This document shows positions 1-12,954 of a DNA stretch of 64,000 nucleotides, one piece after another. Under the pieces are notes generated by a model that saw nothing but the letters and a program-made list of their open reading frames with translations, ran no database searches and was not told the origin of the DNA. Position 1 is the stretch's first letter. Every line of letters starts with the position of its first letter. The DNA comes from Histoplasma ohiense (lineage: Eukaryota > Ascomycota > Eurotiomycetes > Onygenales > Ajellomycetaceae): assembly GCA_017607445.1 (NCBI GenBank), contig JAEVHH010000001.1:1240001-1304000 (forward strand). The letters are read 5' to 3'. Made by a program: the position numbers and the translations under genes.

Positions 1-1
1 A

Positions 2-1138
2 TATGAGGGCATACCCAAAGGGTCATTTATCAGCGTCAAGGGCGCCGGCGCCAAAGGAGATGGAGTAACTGATGATACAAAAGCAATCCAAGCAGCATTA
101 GACAGCGCGCAAGCAGGGCAAATCGTATATTTCGACCATGGAGCTTATGTCATTACTTCCACGATCAAAGTTCCCAAGGAAATCAAGATCACCGGTGAAA
201 TCTGGCCGCTGCTCATGGCATCTGGACCCGCCTTCTCTGACGAATCAAAGCCCATCCCAATGCTCCAAGTTGGGCAGAAAGGAGACAAGGGCAACGTTGA
301 AATTAGCGACCTGGTGCTTGAAACCAAAGGACCTGCACCCGGCGCCATCCTGGTCGAGTGGAATGTTGCTGAAACAACGCAAGGTTCCGTCGGAATGTGG
401 GACGTGCACATGAGAATTGGAGGTTCCGCCGGTACGGAACTCCAGAGCGACCACTGCGCCAAGACTCCAAAGACCAAAACCGTACCGGACCCCAAATGCG
501 TCGGTGCCTTCATGCTCATGCACATCACAAAGGAGGCTTCTGGATATTTTGAAAATAATTGGCTATGGGTTTCAGATCATGAGTTGGATTTGGCCGATCA
601 TGGACAGATTAATATCTACAATGGCCGTGGCCTCCTGATCGAAAGCACTGGACCAGTATGGCTCTACGGTTCCGCGAGCGAACACTCCCAACTCTACCAG
701 TACTCCATTGTCGGCGCCAAAAACGTTTTCATGGCACTGATCCAGGTGGAAACCCCGTACTATCAAGCTAATCCAAACGCTCTGGTCCCCTTCAAGCCCA
801 ACTCAGACTTCCACGACCCAGACTACTCCCATTGTAAAACGGACGCGTGCAGGAAAGCCTGGGGTCTGCGAATCCTCGACTCTACCGACGTGTTCATCTA
901 CGGTGGCGGACTGTATAGCTTCTTCGAGAACTACAGCCAAGAATGCCTGGCCACGGAATCCTGCCAGGAAAACATGATTGAGGTGGACTGTTCGCCTGTG
1001 CATCTGTTCGGCATCAGCACCAAGGCCAGCACAAACATGATCACGAGAACGAATGGGGGTCAAGGACTGGTGAAGCAGATTGACAATCGGAATAACTTCT
1101 GCTCCACCCTGGCCGTTTTCGAACAGGCGAGTGAATGA
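2..1138 (+). CDS. GH55 exo-beta-1,3-glucanase, 3' part (5' end outside window)
   Basis: The visible part is an open frame of 378 residues that is already open at base 2 and ends with TGA at 1136-1138; the N-terminus lies outside the window. The sequence matches the C-terminal half of fungal glycoside hydrolase family 55 (glucan 1,3-beta-glucosidase). It starts with the pectate-lyase-like repeat opening GAKGDGVTDDTKAIQ, followed by ITGEIW, by FENNWLWVSDHELD and by cysteine pairs near the end. Family members are secreted two-domain beta-helix enzymes that release glucose from the non-reducing end of beta-1,3-glucan, for wall remodelling or glucan feeding. No intron is visible in this part. The family call is firm; the exact substrate and whether the full gene is intact cannot be judged here. 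Confidence 0.9.
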   Translation, partial: YEGIPKGSFISVKGAGAKGDGVTDDTKAIQAALDSAQAGQIVYFDHGAYVITSTIKVPKEIKITGEIWPLLMASGPAFSDESKPIPMLQVGQKGDKGNVEISDLVLETKGPAPGAILVEWNVAETTQGSVGMWDVHMRIGGSAGTELQSDHCAKTPKTKTVPDPKCVGAFMLMHITKEASGYFENNWLWVSDHELDLADHGQINIYNGRGLLIESTGPVWLYGSASEHSQLYQYSIVGAKNVFMALIQVETPYYQANPNALVPFKPNSDFHDPDYSHCKTDACRKAWGLRILDSTDVFIYGGGLYSFFENYSQECLATESCQENMIEVDCSPVHLFGISTKASTNMITRTNGGQGLVKQIDNRNNFCSTLAVFEQASE

Positions 1139-4100
1139 GGTATAGGATCATGTTTTTTGTAACCTCTCTTATTTCGATTTCGATGTTTGTGCCACCGCCC
1201 AAAAAAACAAAAACAAAAAAAGATAGGGAAAGAAATGCACATGCTAGTTTACATATATATATATATACACTTTGTGAGTGCCAGGTGGGCGGATTAGTTT
1301 AGAAATAGCGGGCAAAATTCCCATAGGTGCGGTTTCACCCGCTCGCACATTGTATAGATTGTTTAATAAAGTTGAAATTTGTCTTCCACCAAGAAAGGAA
1401 AAAGAGAATTGTCATGATTTTTTCCATTTCTACCTTTTTTATGTTTTTATTTTTATTATTTTCATCCACCCCCAAAGAAATACACGCGGTCCCGAGACAC
1501 GTCTCTTTTTGATCTCGCCTGCTTCCAGTGGGAATCCGAAAAGTGTGCAGAGCCCGGCCACCTGATATCATATATCATTGCTGGTTGTCCCTGGAGGTAG
1601 GTAGAGGTAGGTATGTATACATGAGTGATTCTCCTATGTTGGTACAGCAATACTAGTTTTGGCTGCAGGGATCGCCATATCCTCTTGACTTCAAGTCCCC
1701 TTGTTCGAGACTTGAATGGATATCTGGCCTTCTCTCTGGCTGAGCTCTACTCGGCCATTTTAATATCCTCCCCCCCCTTCCCCCTAACAAACTCGGGCCC
1801 CTGGCTTCCGTTTCCCCAGATCCATTGCATTTGGAAAATGCGATGTTCAGATTCGGTATCTTGGTTGGCTCTCCTATCCCCTATACCCTTCCAGGTATGA
1901 CAACCAATACTTCTGAGGAGAAAGGCTGGGGAACTGGAATCCAAGCCTCCAACTGGCAAATCCACTCTACCCCACAACTAACCACCTCAGGCAACAAGAT
2001 CGTTCGAGTGCATTCCCACCTTTTCCTGACTATAAAATATTGGAAGCAGATTCGACAATTTTCTTTCTGTCTTGCTTTTCTTTTTTGATGTGGCAATAAG
2101 TCAAGCGCAAACAAGGGAGCTGGAGGTTAAATGCGGGATAACTTAGACGGCTTATCTCCAGTTCTGAGACGCCAAAACTGATTTATTGACCTTGTGGTGG
2201 GGGAGGTATTTGCTTCGAAAAGATGACCTAGTGAGAGTGTCTTCGCTGTATTTGTATTCTTAACTATCTCCTTTGTAGGAAATGTGGCAACGCATGGCTA
2301 CAATTGTTGTTTCCATAATCTGGAATCGGAGCATCGGGGTTCCCGTCGGTGTGCGCAGACAGTACAGTACACATCCGGCATAAGCTTTGGCAAGGTCGTT
2401 TCATTTTCGTATATCTCTTCATTTGGCTGAATTATATTCATTTTTCCGTGTTACCTCCAGTTGGCTGGCTAATTGTTGTCATGATCGTCGTCCAGTTTCA
2501 AACATATTACAGGCATTTCAACCGCCACCCTGACCAGCCATTTCTCTGCATATCCGGTTCGGTTTCTACGGGTTAAATATTGAATGCCTGCCATTGGTAT
2601 TAAGCCTAGCCTTTGATGAACACCCGATGCAAGTTGCCACAGAGTGGACTAGTTGCTAAACTCTCGTGGTTGTACCCGCAGGGCGCTCTCGAAAACGCGA
2701 TGTCGCAACTGCAAGTCTGATACCCAGTGACCGCCTCTTTACCCCTTTCTCAACCGATATGCTAACATTGGTGCTTCCGTGGTTGACAGTTGACCAAAAG
2801 CCTGGAGACTTTCCGGGGAGCCCTGATGGCACCATCAATCTTCGCGGCCCCAAGCTCCCCAGAAAGTTTAAATACTCCAGGGTGCAGTCCGCAGGGTCTG
2901 GAAAGTTCGTCAGGGCTCAACGGCTAGTCGATCCTGTCCAATAATAATCAGAGAAATGAATAACCACTAGAAATGCTTCCGAGTCCCAGGAGGGCCGACT
3001 TGGACAACAGCCTTCCCAAGAGTTAACTTGGACTGATACATCAGCGCTTGGTCTTTATTTATTTGATTTATGACCAGATAGAAGACGGATGATAAGGGAG
3101 CACTCTTTGTTTGTAGTTTTATTATATCAACTAAATCAAGCTTGATATCAATAACTTGCGGCATTCTTTTGTGCGTTCGGCGAGTGGGCGCTCTGCCCCC
3201 CGAACGTCAGAATCCTACTCACCCCCTATTCATCATTTTATACCCATCAAATCTTAATTAAAAAAAATCAATTCATTGAAGGCAAATAGATTTCTTATTT
3301 AGGTAATCTATACTTGACTGGGAAGATTATATACAATATTAGTAGTGAGTACACCATCTCTTTGCATCCTGAGTATTCTCTACGCATAATCTGTTTCACC
3401 CATGGCCCCTTTGCTAACCACTGCATTTTCATCATCCAGTGCATGTGCCTGTGTAATCATCACAATTTGCACCATGACTTTGTATTTCAGGTGGCAAAAT
3501 AGCAAAGTTGATCGAGGTGAAGAGATCCTTGGCGATGACCCTGAGTTTACGGAGTAGATACACCTTGTAAACAGGGTGATATGAACAAGGTCCTTCTTCA
3601 TGAGGCTTGGGATATAGGGCCACTACGAGTGGGTTATTCAATGTTCTGTCGAAACTCCTTTTTCTTTTTTGGTTATTTTTTCCACGAGGGCCGTCATTGT
3701 TATCCTCACACTTGAAGAAACCAAATATATATATATATATATGATTCCCCTTGGGCTCTTTACGCCCGTTGAGGAAAGCAGTGTTAGGCCTAGACGATCT
3801 ACCAACTGTTCACATCCTTAAATCTACTGAGATGCGCCTCCGTAGTTCGTTCTCAGAAGGACCGTCCTCCAACATGAGAGCCGAAAAATCACGAATCGCT
3901 CTTGGTTCATTATTGCCATTTACGATCATACCAGAAGGCAAGGAGGATAAATTAAAGCAATTAGCGGTCAGAGAACAGGGATCATGGGCGGATACCCGGT
4001 CAAAGGATAGATCTATGCTTTGAAAACAGGAGTCCATTCAAGTATTGTGGATTTTCAATGGGGTTAGATTATCGAATAGAACATGTTCAAGCGGCTCTTT

Positions 4101-4278
4101 ACGGCAATGGCAGAGATATAATTCACCTTGTTGCAGGAGGTTATCATGTAGTTAGTGTTGATAGCATCAGGGACCTCGTGTTGGAACGGCAAGCAGCTAA
4201 TGCGCAGGCGACAAACCAAGGACCAAAAAAGAAATGGAGGCTGTCTGACAGTAGTCGGGTTGCAACTTATATTGTTAG
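1139..4278. other. Intergenic, no gene supported
   Basis: This 3.1 kb has only short overlapping frames without family motifs. It holds AT dinucleotide runs near 1252-1268 and 3725-3742, purine and pyrimidine tracts, one GTACAGTAC (2362-2370) and one TACGGAGTA (3548-3556). It lies between the 3' ends of two converging genes. Confidence 0.6.
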
Positions 4279-5956
4279 TTACGCATCTGCTCTATGCATT
4301 TCCCTCCGAATCAACCTCGCAAGTCTCGCTGCCCCTTCATCAAACTTCTCTTCCTCCTCCCACGCGAAACACAACCTCACAAACCCCTCAAAATCCTCTG
4401 GGTCCTTCTCTCCACCACCATCATCATTGCCGTCGCCAGGACCCTCACGAACAACTTTAAACAAACTTCCACTGGCAATAATCAAATTCTCTTCCTCCTG
4501 CGCCCTCTTCGCTAGGTCGCTAGCTCTCAGGCCGGGTGGGAGGCGAAGCCAAAGGAAGTAGCCGCCTGCAATAACACTCTTACCGTTCGTATAAGCGCTG
4601 ATCGTGCTGCCATTTCCCACGGCGTCAGTGAAAGTTTCATTTGCTGGACCTGTTGGCAACGACACGCCGAGGGGGACGAGGTGTTTTTGCACGGCTGACG
4701 TGAGGGTGTGGTAGCGTTTTGAATACGCAGGTTGCAGGATGGTTCTGATATGCGTATTCAGTGCGTTTGAAGCTAGTAGCTCGCGGATGAAAGTCGATGT
4801 GAACTGCGAGGGACAGCCACCCGAACGCGAGGAGCCTCTGTTCCGTGCATTTATACATATGCCATGGTTAGCTAGGCTTGTCTCGGAATGATATATTGCT
4901 AACTCTTTACAAACGAATTCTTTAATATATGAACTGTGGATGTTCATGTGCAGCACATACACCTGCGACAGACCATAGACAAGTTTTTCAGTCCCTTCCG
5001 CCCAGCCAACGCGACATCCAGGGCCGATGAGTTTGCTAAAACTGCCATTGCTAACGGCATTTCCGAACTCTCCCGATGGCCCGCCATCGAGATATCGATC
5101 AACATCGACGATACGAGAAACAACGGCTTTGTGTGGATATTTTTCCTTAGCCGATACGGATGGAAAAGCAGGCCATTGAAGATGATCGTATACGTCGTCT
5201 GAGATGATTAGGGCGTCGTGTTTTCTCGCAAGCCGGACAAGCTCTTCCCGACGCCGCAGACTCATTATCTTTGTCGAAGGGTTTGAAAATGTAGGGGTTG
5301 TGTAGATGATATGCCTATACAGCTTTCGCCAAGGACGGGCGGGTTTGAAGGCGCATCTCTGTAATTCTCAATGGAAGAATGCAGAATGAGCAAGGGCATC
5401 ACACTAGGGACGCAAATGACTCTGAGGTTAAGAAAGAAGAGCAGCGCTCTTAGAAGCTCCGGGCAGAGCATACCGGTTCAAGATTTTCCTCCCCCTGGTT
5501 TGGATTCCAGTCGCCCACCCTCTCCAAGCCCCTCTCCAATTCCGCTACATCCAATCCCTCCTCATCTTCCCTCACCCCCCTCAGCCGCTCCGCAAACCCC
5601 GCATCATCAAAAATTCTACAAGCCAAGTGATACGTCGGCGCCACCATCCATACATTCTTAGTGTATAGCGGGTCAGAGAATACCTGTAGTAGACAGGCGA
5701 GGTTCTGGCTGGCTCCACCGGTGATACAGATGCGGGAAGCTGGTACGGGGGACGGCGGGAAGTAGAAGTCAGAGAGCCAACGGGCGATCTCAGCGCGGAG
5801 GGAGGGATCTCCATCATCCGGCCCATAGTTGAGAGCCGGAGTGGAGAGGAGCGGGTTGGAGAGGATGGCTGTCGCGGCGGAGGAGAGGGCAGGCATAGGG
5901 TGGAGGGAGGGGTTTGGCCATCCTCGAAATAGGTTTATTTGCATTTCACTTTTCAT
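4279..5956 (-). CDS. PLP-dependent aminotransferase class I/II
   Basis: Three exons on the minus strand (5956-5474, 5322-4961, 4837-4279) join in phase to a 467-residue protein. The introns are 151 bp (donor GTATGC) and 123 bp (donor GTATGT). Fold-type I aminotransferase features are in order: RGWPNPSLHP near the N-terminus, NYGPDDGD, the TGGASQNLAC cofactor-binding turn, TTPTFSNPST (about 169-178), the ISDDVYDH aspartate/tyrosine motif (about 201-208), and FSKLIGPGCRVGW, where Lys258 should form the Schiff base. The second intron falls in the loop that reads GLSQ-VGSSRSGG once spliced, matching the family. An acidic, glycine-rich insert lies near the C-terminus. Such enzymes transfer amino groups from amino acids to 2-oxo acids, or act in the 2-aminoadipate/aromatic group; substrate is not predictable. 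The start at 5956 is the first in-frame ATG; MQIN, four residues on, is an alternative. Confidence 0.88.
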
Positions 5957-7984
5957 TTTCCTGTGTCTTTCTTCTTGTGAGGGGGAGGCGATGAGGTGAG
6001 TTCTCGTACCTAGCGCAGAGTTTCTTAAGGTAAAGCAATTGACGATACTAGTATCAATCTACAGAAATGATGTATTTTACATTGATTTATACGAAGGCAG
6101 GAGTCTTTACCTTCCATTTGATCAAAATGGGATCGATGCAATGTAGAATTTCAGGTTGATAAGGGCGATTAAACGCACTCTTATCAATGTTTGTGGTCAC
6201 GACCGCGCTAGTCTTCTTCGGGCCAATTAGGTATCAACTCATGCATTGTGGGATCTTCTTTTCAGGGTACTAGTACACGTTAATATCCCCCGAGTCATAC
6301 GTTCGTTTCTACCCTAATGTTATCATGTAATGTACAAAGTTGATGATGATAGTTGATTGTGATAGTATATTTCCTATTAAATGACCGATTTGGAGCAATT
6401 TGGAGCAGCATTCCTTAATCTACGGCGCCACATTGGGACAAATCGCCGAACACACAAAGTTGCGGTTGGCGACTTACATACCTGTCGAACAAGACACGCC
6501 CCGTCTCATGCCTCATTGTCGATAGCGATATGGTTTGCTCACTTCCTAAATCCATGCGGATCAGCTTGGTGGTTGGTATTGGAGAACGCTCTGTACACTT
6601 CTTGGAGTCATTGTCATTATCCTGTCCGATTGATAGTAGCTGCGGGGTGGCCGGACGAATTTGATATGATATGAGAAAATAGCGAATCGCGATGGTGAAC
6701 TTGAGCGAGCTGGGCCTCTGGAACGTTTAAACATCCAAATCTCATTGAGCTGGCTGGGAGCTAAATGCAGGGTCGCTAACTACTCGCGATACAGGGGGAT
6801 GCCTGGATAAGGGGAAAACATGTTACTAAAAACGGGATATATCATATTATATACGGAGTAGTAAATACCCAGTAAGGGTCTGTCTCCGAATATCGCCGCG
6901 GGGTATTTCGGTATCTTTATTTTTAATTTTTAATTAGCATTTTGATGCTGCTGTCCTTTATTTATCCTCTTTGTATTGTGCAAGAAGGGGGTTGTTTGGG
7001 GATTGCGGATACCCAGGGCAAGTTGTAAATAGAAGAGCCAATAACATTTGAGACTTGGACTCTGCTTTTCGACTGTCGACTGCAAGTAACCAACTTTTGC
7101 CTTCTTGAGCGACACGGAACTTGGATAAGAACCCGTGAGGGGAAATGAATTTTTTTTTTTTTTTTGGAAATAGTGAAGGTGGTCGTGGGTTGAATGTTGG
7201 AAACCAGCCTGACCAGGAATAGTGCATCGGTTTAAAATTATCCCGCTATGTTTCCGGAATTTACGGCGTCGACTTCTCAATATATAAAATAGACATCTTG
7301 GCGTAGGTAATTGCTACTGGGGCGTTGATCAACGGTCCATCAGAGTGATCTGAAGAAGTGCATACCTTCTCTTTAAACGAACATTCTACAGCTCACTTGT
7401 CAACCAAGACTCTGAATTGTCAGACTTCAAGCTCTCTTATTTCTCCACAAATTTTTAACAGTCTGTACTGTCTGATGGGAATGGCGAGACAGAACCGGGC
7501 TAGTGAAGCTGTTATTATCCATTTGTCGGAACTGGATAAAGTCCGAATATTGACCCAAATACTGAATATCGATAAAGTAAATTGAATTGGTTATTCTAAC
7601 TCCAATAATTATATGATAAACAGGCAGTATTTATAGGGAAAAGTATGCTTGCTTATATGAGCAAGGCAATGCTGAGTAACAGCAAAGTATGATGAGACAA
7701 TCCAGGTTTCAAGTTGTTACAGAATCCTTGCTAATAGAACCTACCAAATCCTTGATTTGACACCATTATTGAAAAAAATGTCATAAACACACTGAATACT
7801 GAATACTCCATTGTATGGAGTCAGTCGTATCATGCGACAACCGTCACTGACACTGACAGTAGTACAACTCTGTCTTTTCCTGTTCACAGCACAAGGAGAT
7901 GCAGCACTGCTGCTCTCAAACCGCTGTTGCTCTCAAGTAGTTCAACAGATTCATATAGCTGTCAACTATCTATTTTTAACCACC

Positions 7985-8072
7985 AGCGGTAGGTAGATTG
8001 GCAGCGGTAGGTAGATTAGCAGCGGTAGATAGATTGGCAGCGGTAGATAGATTGAGCGGTAGGTAGATTGGC
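7985..8072 (+). repeat. 18-bp tandem repeat, five units
   Basis: Five units of AGCGGTAGGTAGATTGGC lie head to tail. Units 1 and 5 are identical, units 2 and 3 have one substitution each, and unit 4 has one substitution and lacks its last two bases. A sixth degenerate copy (AGCACCAGATAGA) follows. There is no reading frame through it. Confidence 0.85.
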
Positions 8073-9538
8073 AGCACCAGATAGAAGTAATATCTCTACC
8101 AATCATATCATCAGATTGATATCTAGATATGTATTATATAATTATCAGAATGGGACCAAACCTCAGTCAAAATCATGATCAGTCCCAGATCATGTTCTTT
8201 ATTTTTGATAGCCAGTCACTTTACATGAAATATCAAGATTTATTAGTCCCATTTCACTCATGTTTTAATAATTCTAGTCACTTTACACTCCCATTCTAAT
8301 CATGGTCCCACTGGAAATCACACCAAGAAATGGACTGGAACCAAACCAAACCAAACCAAATGTGTAATTCATTGGTCCCAGCGGCCACTCTAGAGGCAGC
8401 AAAGAATCACTGAAGAGCTACTTTTTTGCCCTGTTGGATCCCAGATCCCTACTCAAACCCCTGGTTTGACAGGCTTGGCCAACGCCAAGATGGCGGGAGA
8501 TAAGGTGCTTATTTTGCTTGGTTTCGCGAAGCCAAAATCTGACGGGCTGGGCAACGGTCTTGTCCGAGGAAAGACACTGATAGGGGGAATTCAAATGCGA
8601 AGTGGTCCTAAGAGGGCCTCGAACTTACGAACAAAATCAGCCACAATCAGATTCCCCTTCTGGGCAAGTGTAGAATTTCATCCGCCAATTTACTATCAAC
8701 GACGCGATGGCCGCTGGGAGCGAACGCCCGTCATTTTTCACCAACACACCTCTGACAGCTTTCGTAGACAAACAATCTCCCATCCGTTGTTGACGGCTTG
8801 CCTGTTGTCCCAGGGACCCTGCAGCAGCAGGATTTCACAACATCTTTTCAGACAACTAAGACCGGCAGGTATCACCGAGATGGCCCCCAAAGAAATGCTG
8901 CCTGACTGAGCAAAGGCCCAAAATTCAAGCACATTCCAGGCACTAGAGCGCGGGCTAGTGGGCAGCTGGTCAGGTTGCTGAGCCCCATCTTGCGGACTCA
9001 CACCAATCATGAAGACCCAATTTGCAGGGTTTCTGCGCCGGTGGTGAAGTGGCAATAATATTGCTCGAGTGTCTTGCAAATTTGCAATAAGGGGGGAGTT
9101 AGGATATCGGATGCATGGCTGTTCCGCTTTCCTCTTTTGTTGGTTCCCTGACGACACCCCGCATATATCTGGAAGCAGAATTGATTTCCTGCATAAATTA
9201 AACGCAGAATTTCAGGATCGACGACAGCATGCTTCGTTTCAACTTGTTGACTGGGAAAGTCAGAGAGCCGCAGATTCTGGGATGTGCTCATTCTGGTCAT
9301 TTATTTTTAAATCTTTTGCCCCCATTTATTTTCTTTAAATTTTAGGCTAAGTCGGGAAGTCCATCGAATAAAAGCTTGAATTTTGTTGACTTGTCGACCA
9401 ACGGATCCGGATGGCCAAATCCTGGACATCCTTTTATCATTCGTGTTTCGGGAGTCGAGAAACTTGAATAAAAAATCCCGTAACTAGTCAATCAGCTGAT
9501 GTATCAAGTGTCAGAAAAGAAGAAAAGGAGGAAGAACT

Positions 9539-9574
9539 GGAGGAGGAGGAGGAGGAGGAGGAGGAGGAGGAGGA
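9539..9574 (+). repeat. GGA trinucleotide microsatellite
   Basis: About twelve GGA units in a purine-rich stretch roughly 530 bp upstream of the start codon at 10103; outside any supported coding region. Confidence 0.9.
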
Positions 9575-10102
9575 AGCTGAAGCTTAGGAACAAGTGGATT
9601 CCCAAGGAGGTAATGTGCGGGAATACGAGAGAAACATGTATCTAGGCAGTGTTTGAGGCGGGGCCAGTCAAGTGGAGCAGTAAAGAGGGCCTAAAAGAAA
9701 CTAATAAAGCCCAAGGATCCCGATTTGCTGGTAAGAGGTGGTTCTGGTCCTGGGACAAACGGCTTGGGGGCCGCTGGTTGTTGTTCATTTGGGATTTTTT
9801 TACGGAGTATATCATTGTTTCTTCCGACTTCTTCCTCCTCCTCTTCCAACTTCAGAGTCACCGTACATCCTGGGAGACCGACTCTGCGTCTCTTGCTTTA
9901 TTTTCCATCGATCCTTTATATCTTATGATCTTGAAACTTCTTTTCTGTTCTCTTTTGGCCCCTGCTGCCCCGATTGGATGTTTCAGTGACGTTTTGGCAC
10001 TATTGCCTTGTGCTTCGTTTTCGATGTGCCACCGCCTCCTTGCCTTCTCTTCCACAGTCCTACCTTATATTCAATAATTCCTCACCCATAGTCAAATAAG
10101 CA

Positions 10103-12954
10103 ATGTTATCTATACCAGTGAAATCTGCCAAACGGCTCTCCTCTCTCTTCTCGCTGGGTTCCTCCAAAGATAACTCCGACCAGGACGTGCAAGTTTCCCG
10201 CCAATCTGCCCTTCAAAAAACCCCTCCTCCGCACGAAACTCCTGTCCGCGACCAGCGTCAACTACACCCGCAGCAAAACAAAACCTCCACAGGCCGTAGC
10301 CTTCGTCATGCTACCTCTGCCCAGCACCTTTCGTCAAATTCTCTAGGTGTTCTCCCGTCGAATAGGAACGTGTCCGCTCCTCTTCCCGCCCAAGAACCCA
10401 CTAACGACGACGATGGAATACTGCTCCCACCTCCGCCCCTCAACATTTTGAACGCCGATCTATCCGACTCAACAAGTGAACGGCGCATGAGCTGGAGCGG
10501 TGGGCTTTCAAATATGGCCACTGGATTTTCACGGCCTGCATCGAGATCAGGGCTTTTGTCCGCCGTCAGCACAGATTCCAAGTCCTCGAAAGGTCGGAGT
10601 TGGTTGCCTGGGAAAGGCCGCTTATCGTCTGTCGACTTAAATCAACGCGAGCCGTCTATGCGGGCATGGATTGCTGGGAGGGATATTGAGTATGATATAA
10701 ATCCTCTGCTGAACGGGGAGAAGGTTAGTTTCGACCTAAATTTACTCTCCGGTTGCTCCTCGGCTAAATCCTGATTTTCTAACTACCCATTCTCATATAG
10801 GTTGATGAACTATGGGATGACTACGCGGATACCTTTGTATATCTATTCCCGCAAAATGCAAACAGAGGACCTTCATTCAAGGTTGATTCTTCCATCTTTG
10901 TATCTTCCTCAATTCTCACTTTCCTGGCTCGAGGTACAGACCCAACTCCTAAATTCAAACGACGTACAATACCAGAGGAGTTGCCGCAGCTCAACTTGCC
11001 AGCGACAGGGTCTTTACCAGTACATAATCAGATAGGTTATCTGGAGGACGATCGGAGCAGTTCGGTTGGCAGGATATCTGGGGACTACTCATTTGATGAA
11101 CCTCTTCAACCACTACATCTTTATGTCCCCGTACCTCTCGAGAGCGACCTTTCCAATCCGAATTCCGCCTTAGTAGATGCAGATATCGACATGCTCGTGC
11201 TGTTTCGAAATCTATTTGCTTTTTTAATCGGCCAGTGTTTGATCGGTACTCCTGGAAATCCCTCGGTGTTTGATATTTTTATGGAGATTTCCGGGATTCT
11301 TTCCAAATTTGAATTTACGAATCTGGACGGCTCAGGGTTCGGAGAGACTGCAACCTCTAGCTTTGCTGCGTACTGTGACGAACTTAGAATATATGACGTG
11401 CGGAAGAGTCGCGAGAAAATTCTTGAAGCAATCATCCTAGGAGAACGTATGAAATTCTTTCCATTATATCGGGAAGGCTTTATTCATGGTGTTGGAAGAC
11501 TGAAGAACGAAGACTTCAATAACCCCAAGTACCTCCTTATTTCGGACCTCTCGCGGGAGAACATAGAAAAAGGTTCTAATGCCCTCCGAAAGGAACTTGA
11601 AATCATCCAAACTAAGCTGAACGACTTTGACTTTCCATCTCTTTTCGCTGGTATCGCCAACTCGAACACTCTAAACGGAGCTAAACAGGTACGGTTCAAG
11701 AACTGGAAGAATGCGTTTCTGGCACTCAGGAAGGATGTCAAATCCTACTATGCCAAACGTTTTGGAGCTTGGCCACCGAAAGCAGGCTCCGAAAGGAACC
11801 AATCTGAGAAAAGTGGCTTGAATCGCCTAGTCCTGATGGAACTCTATCAAGACTTTTCAGATCTTTACGATATGCTAGTTGATAGAACATCCTTGACTAC
11901 ACGAACGGTCGATATGGCGATGATGAACGAGTGTAATACTACGGACCCTCAGGATTTAACCATTCGCGTTCTTCGACAGATGATGAGCGAGTATGACCGA
12001 AGCACTCCACCTGTCCAACCCCCAGTCCCCTTTGACCTGCCTCTTATGCCAAGTATACTGTCTATCCGCAAGAAAATGGACCCGGAAATGGAAAGCAAGG
12101 AACGGATTAAAAAACTCGCACCAGGTGAAGCCAGCGAAATCCTGTTCAGCTCGTACAACCACACGAGCATCAAACCAACTGCTTTCCTCGCAAACTTCAT
12201 GCACTTTGAACGCGAGCAGGCGAAAGAGAGAGAGAAGAGCTGCGATGATCTGGCAGACTACCGCTGCGGCCAGTGGCTATTTATGTACGCTGTCCTCCAA
12301 TCGCTACCTAGGGTTATTATCGACGCGCCTGATGTCCGCTTCACGCAGGAGGTGGACTACTTTCTATCCATAGCCCCGTGGAGCGGAATGCCATGGTGTC
12401 GCGACGATTCAAAATCGGGACGAACGTGGTTCGGCGTCGCCGATGGCTCGGCCGTAGTGAGCCTACCGAATGCCTCAGTCACGAACGCTCCCGACAGCGC
12501 CTACCGCCGCAGTCACTGTTGGGAAGTAGCGATGAAGTGGGCGAATCAGCAACAAATGCTCTCGCCAGCGATGCTTGATGGTGGTGAGGCAGAGAAGCGA
12601 TTCCAAGGCCAGAATTCGGCTTCTGTTATTGGAGGAACCGTGCCACCACCACCTCCGCTTTCGATAACAGGTTCTTCATCGGATAGGCAGCCAACTCCAC
12701 TCCTAACACCAGGTAGCCAGACACCACCACTTATCAGCATCGCGGTGCCCAGAGAGCATTCACCGGGGCATCTCCCAGGGGTAAATGGTGGTAATCGCGC
12801 CTCTATCTATATGGGCTTAGAAGCACTGCCGCTTCCCCCCAGCGTGGTGCCTTTTGAGCCCCCCCCGCGACAGAAGAGTCATAATCCCACGATGAGTTTT
12901 GATGACATTCTGAAAAGTATGCCGCAAAATAATTTGCAGAAGTCAAAGAAGTGA
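10103..12954 (+). CDS. Conserved fungal protein, DUF8004-like, function unknown
   Basis: Two exons (10103-10723 and 10801-12954) flank a 77-bp intron (GTTAGT...TATAG) and give 924 residues. The N-terminal 200 residues are low-complexity and Ser/Pro-rich. The middle holds a long conserved block with VDELWDDYADTFVYLFP, SGILSKFEFTNLDGSGFGE, GERMKFFPLYREGF, DFPSLFAGIANSN and MSEYDRSTPPVQPP, which I recognise as the large filamentous-fungal family I recall as DUF8004. The last 150 residues are proline-rich with PPPPP runs and end in a lysine-rich tail. There is no signal peptide or membrane segment, so a cytoplasmic, perhaps scaffold-like, protein is likely. The long frame seen from the ATG at 10981 is only part of the gene, because the 60 codons before it after the acceptor are open and conserved in type. 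Function is unknown to me; the DUF number is from memory. Confidence 0.85.

Larger units (their letters stand above)
5957..10102. other. Long divergent intergenic region
   Basis: About 4.1 kb between the 5' ends of the aminotransferase and the gene at 10103. Short frames show no family motif and overlap each other on both strands. Contents: an 18-bp tandem repeat (7985-8072) followed by an AT-rich segment with partial inverted and direct repeats (8100-8380), ACCAA repeats near 8340, a GGA run (9539-9574), two TACGGAGTA motifs (6852, 9801), and a pyrimidine-rich stretch just before the start at 10103 that probably is promoter and 5' UTR. Confidence 0.6.

Noticed and set aside
8466..9157. Overlapping open frames on both strands (147 and 139 residues)
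   Set aside because: No recognisable domain; both strands open over the same span, typical of non-coding DNA with few stops.
9649..10077. 142-residue frame just upstream of the gene at 10103
   Set aside because: It reads through the pyrimidine-rich leader and gives a hydrophobic Leu/Phe/Ser-rich peptide; best explained as promoter and 5' UTR.
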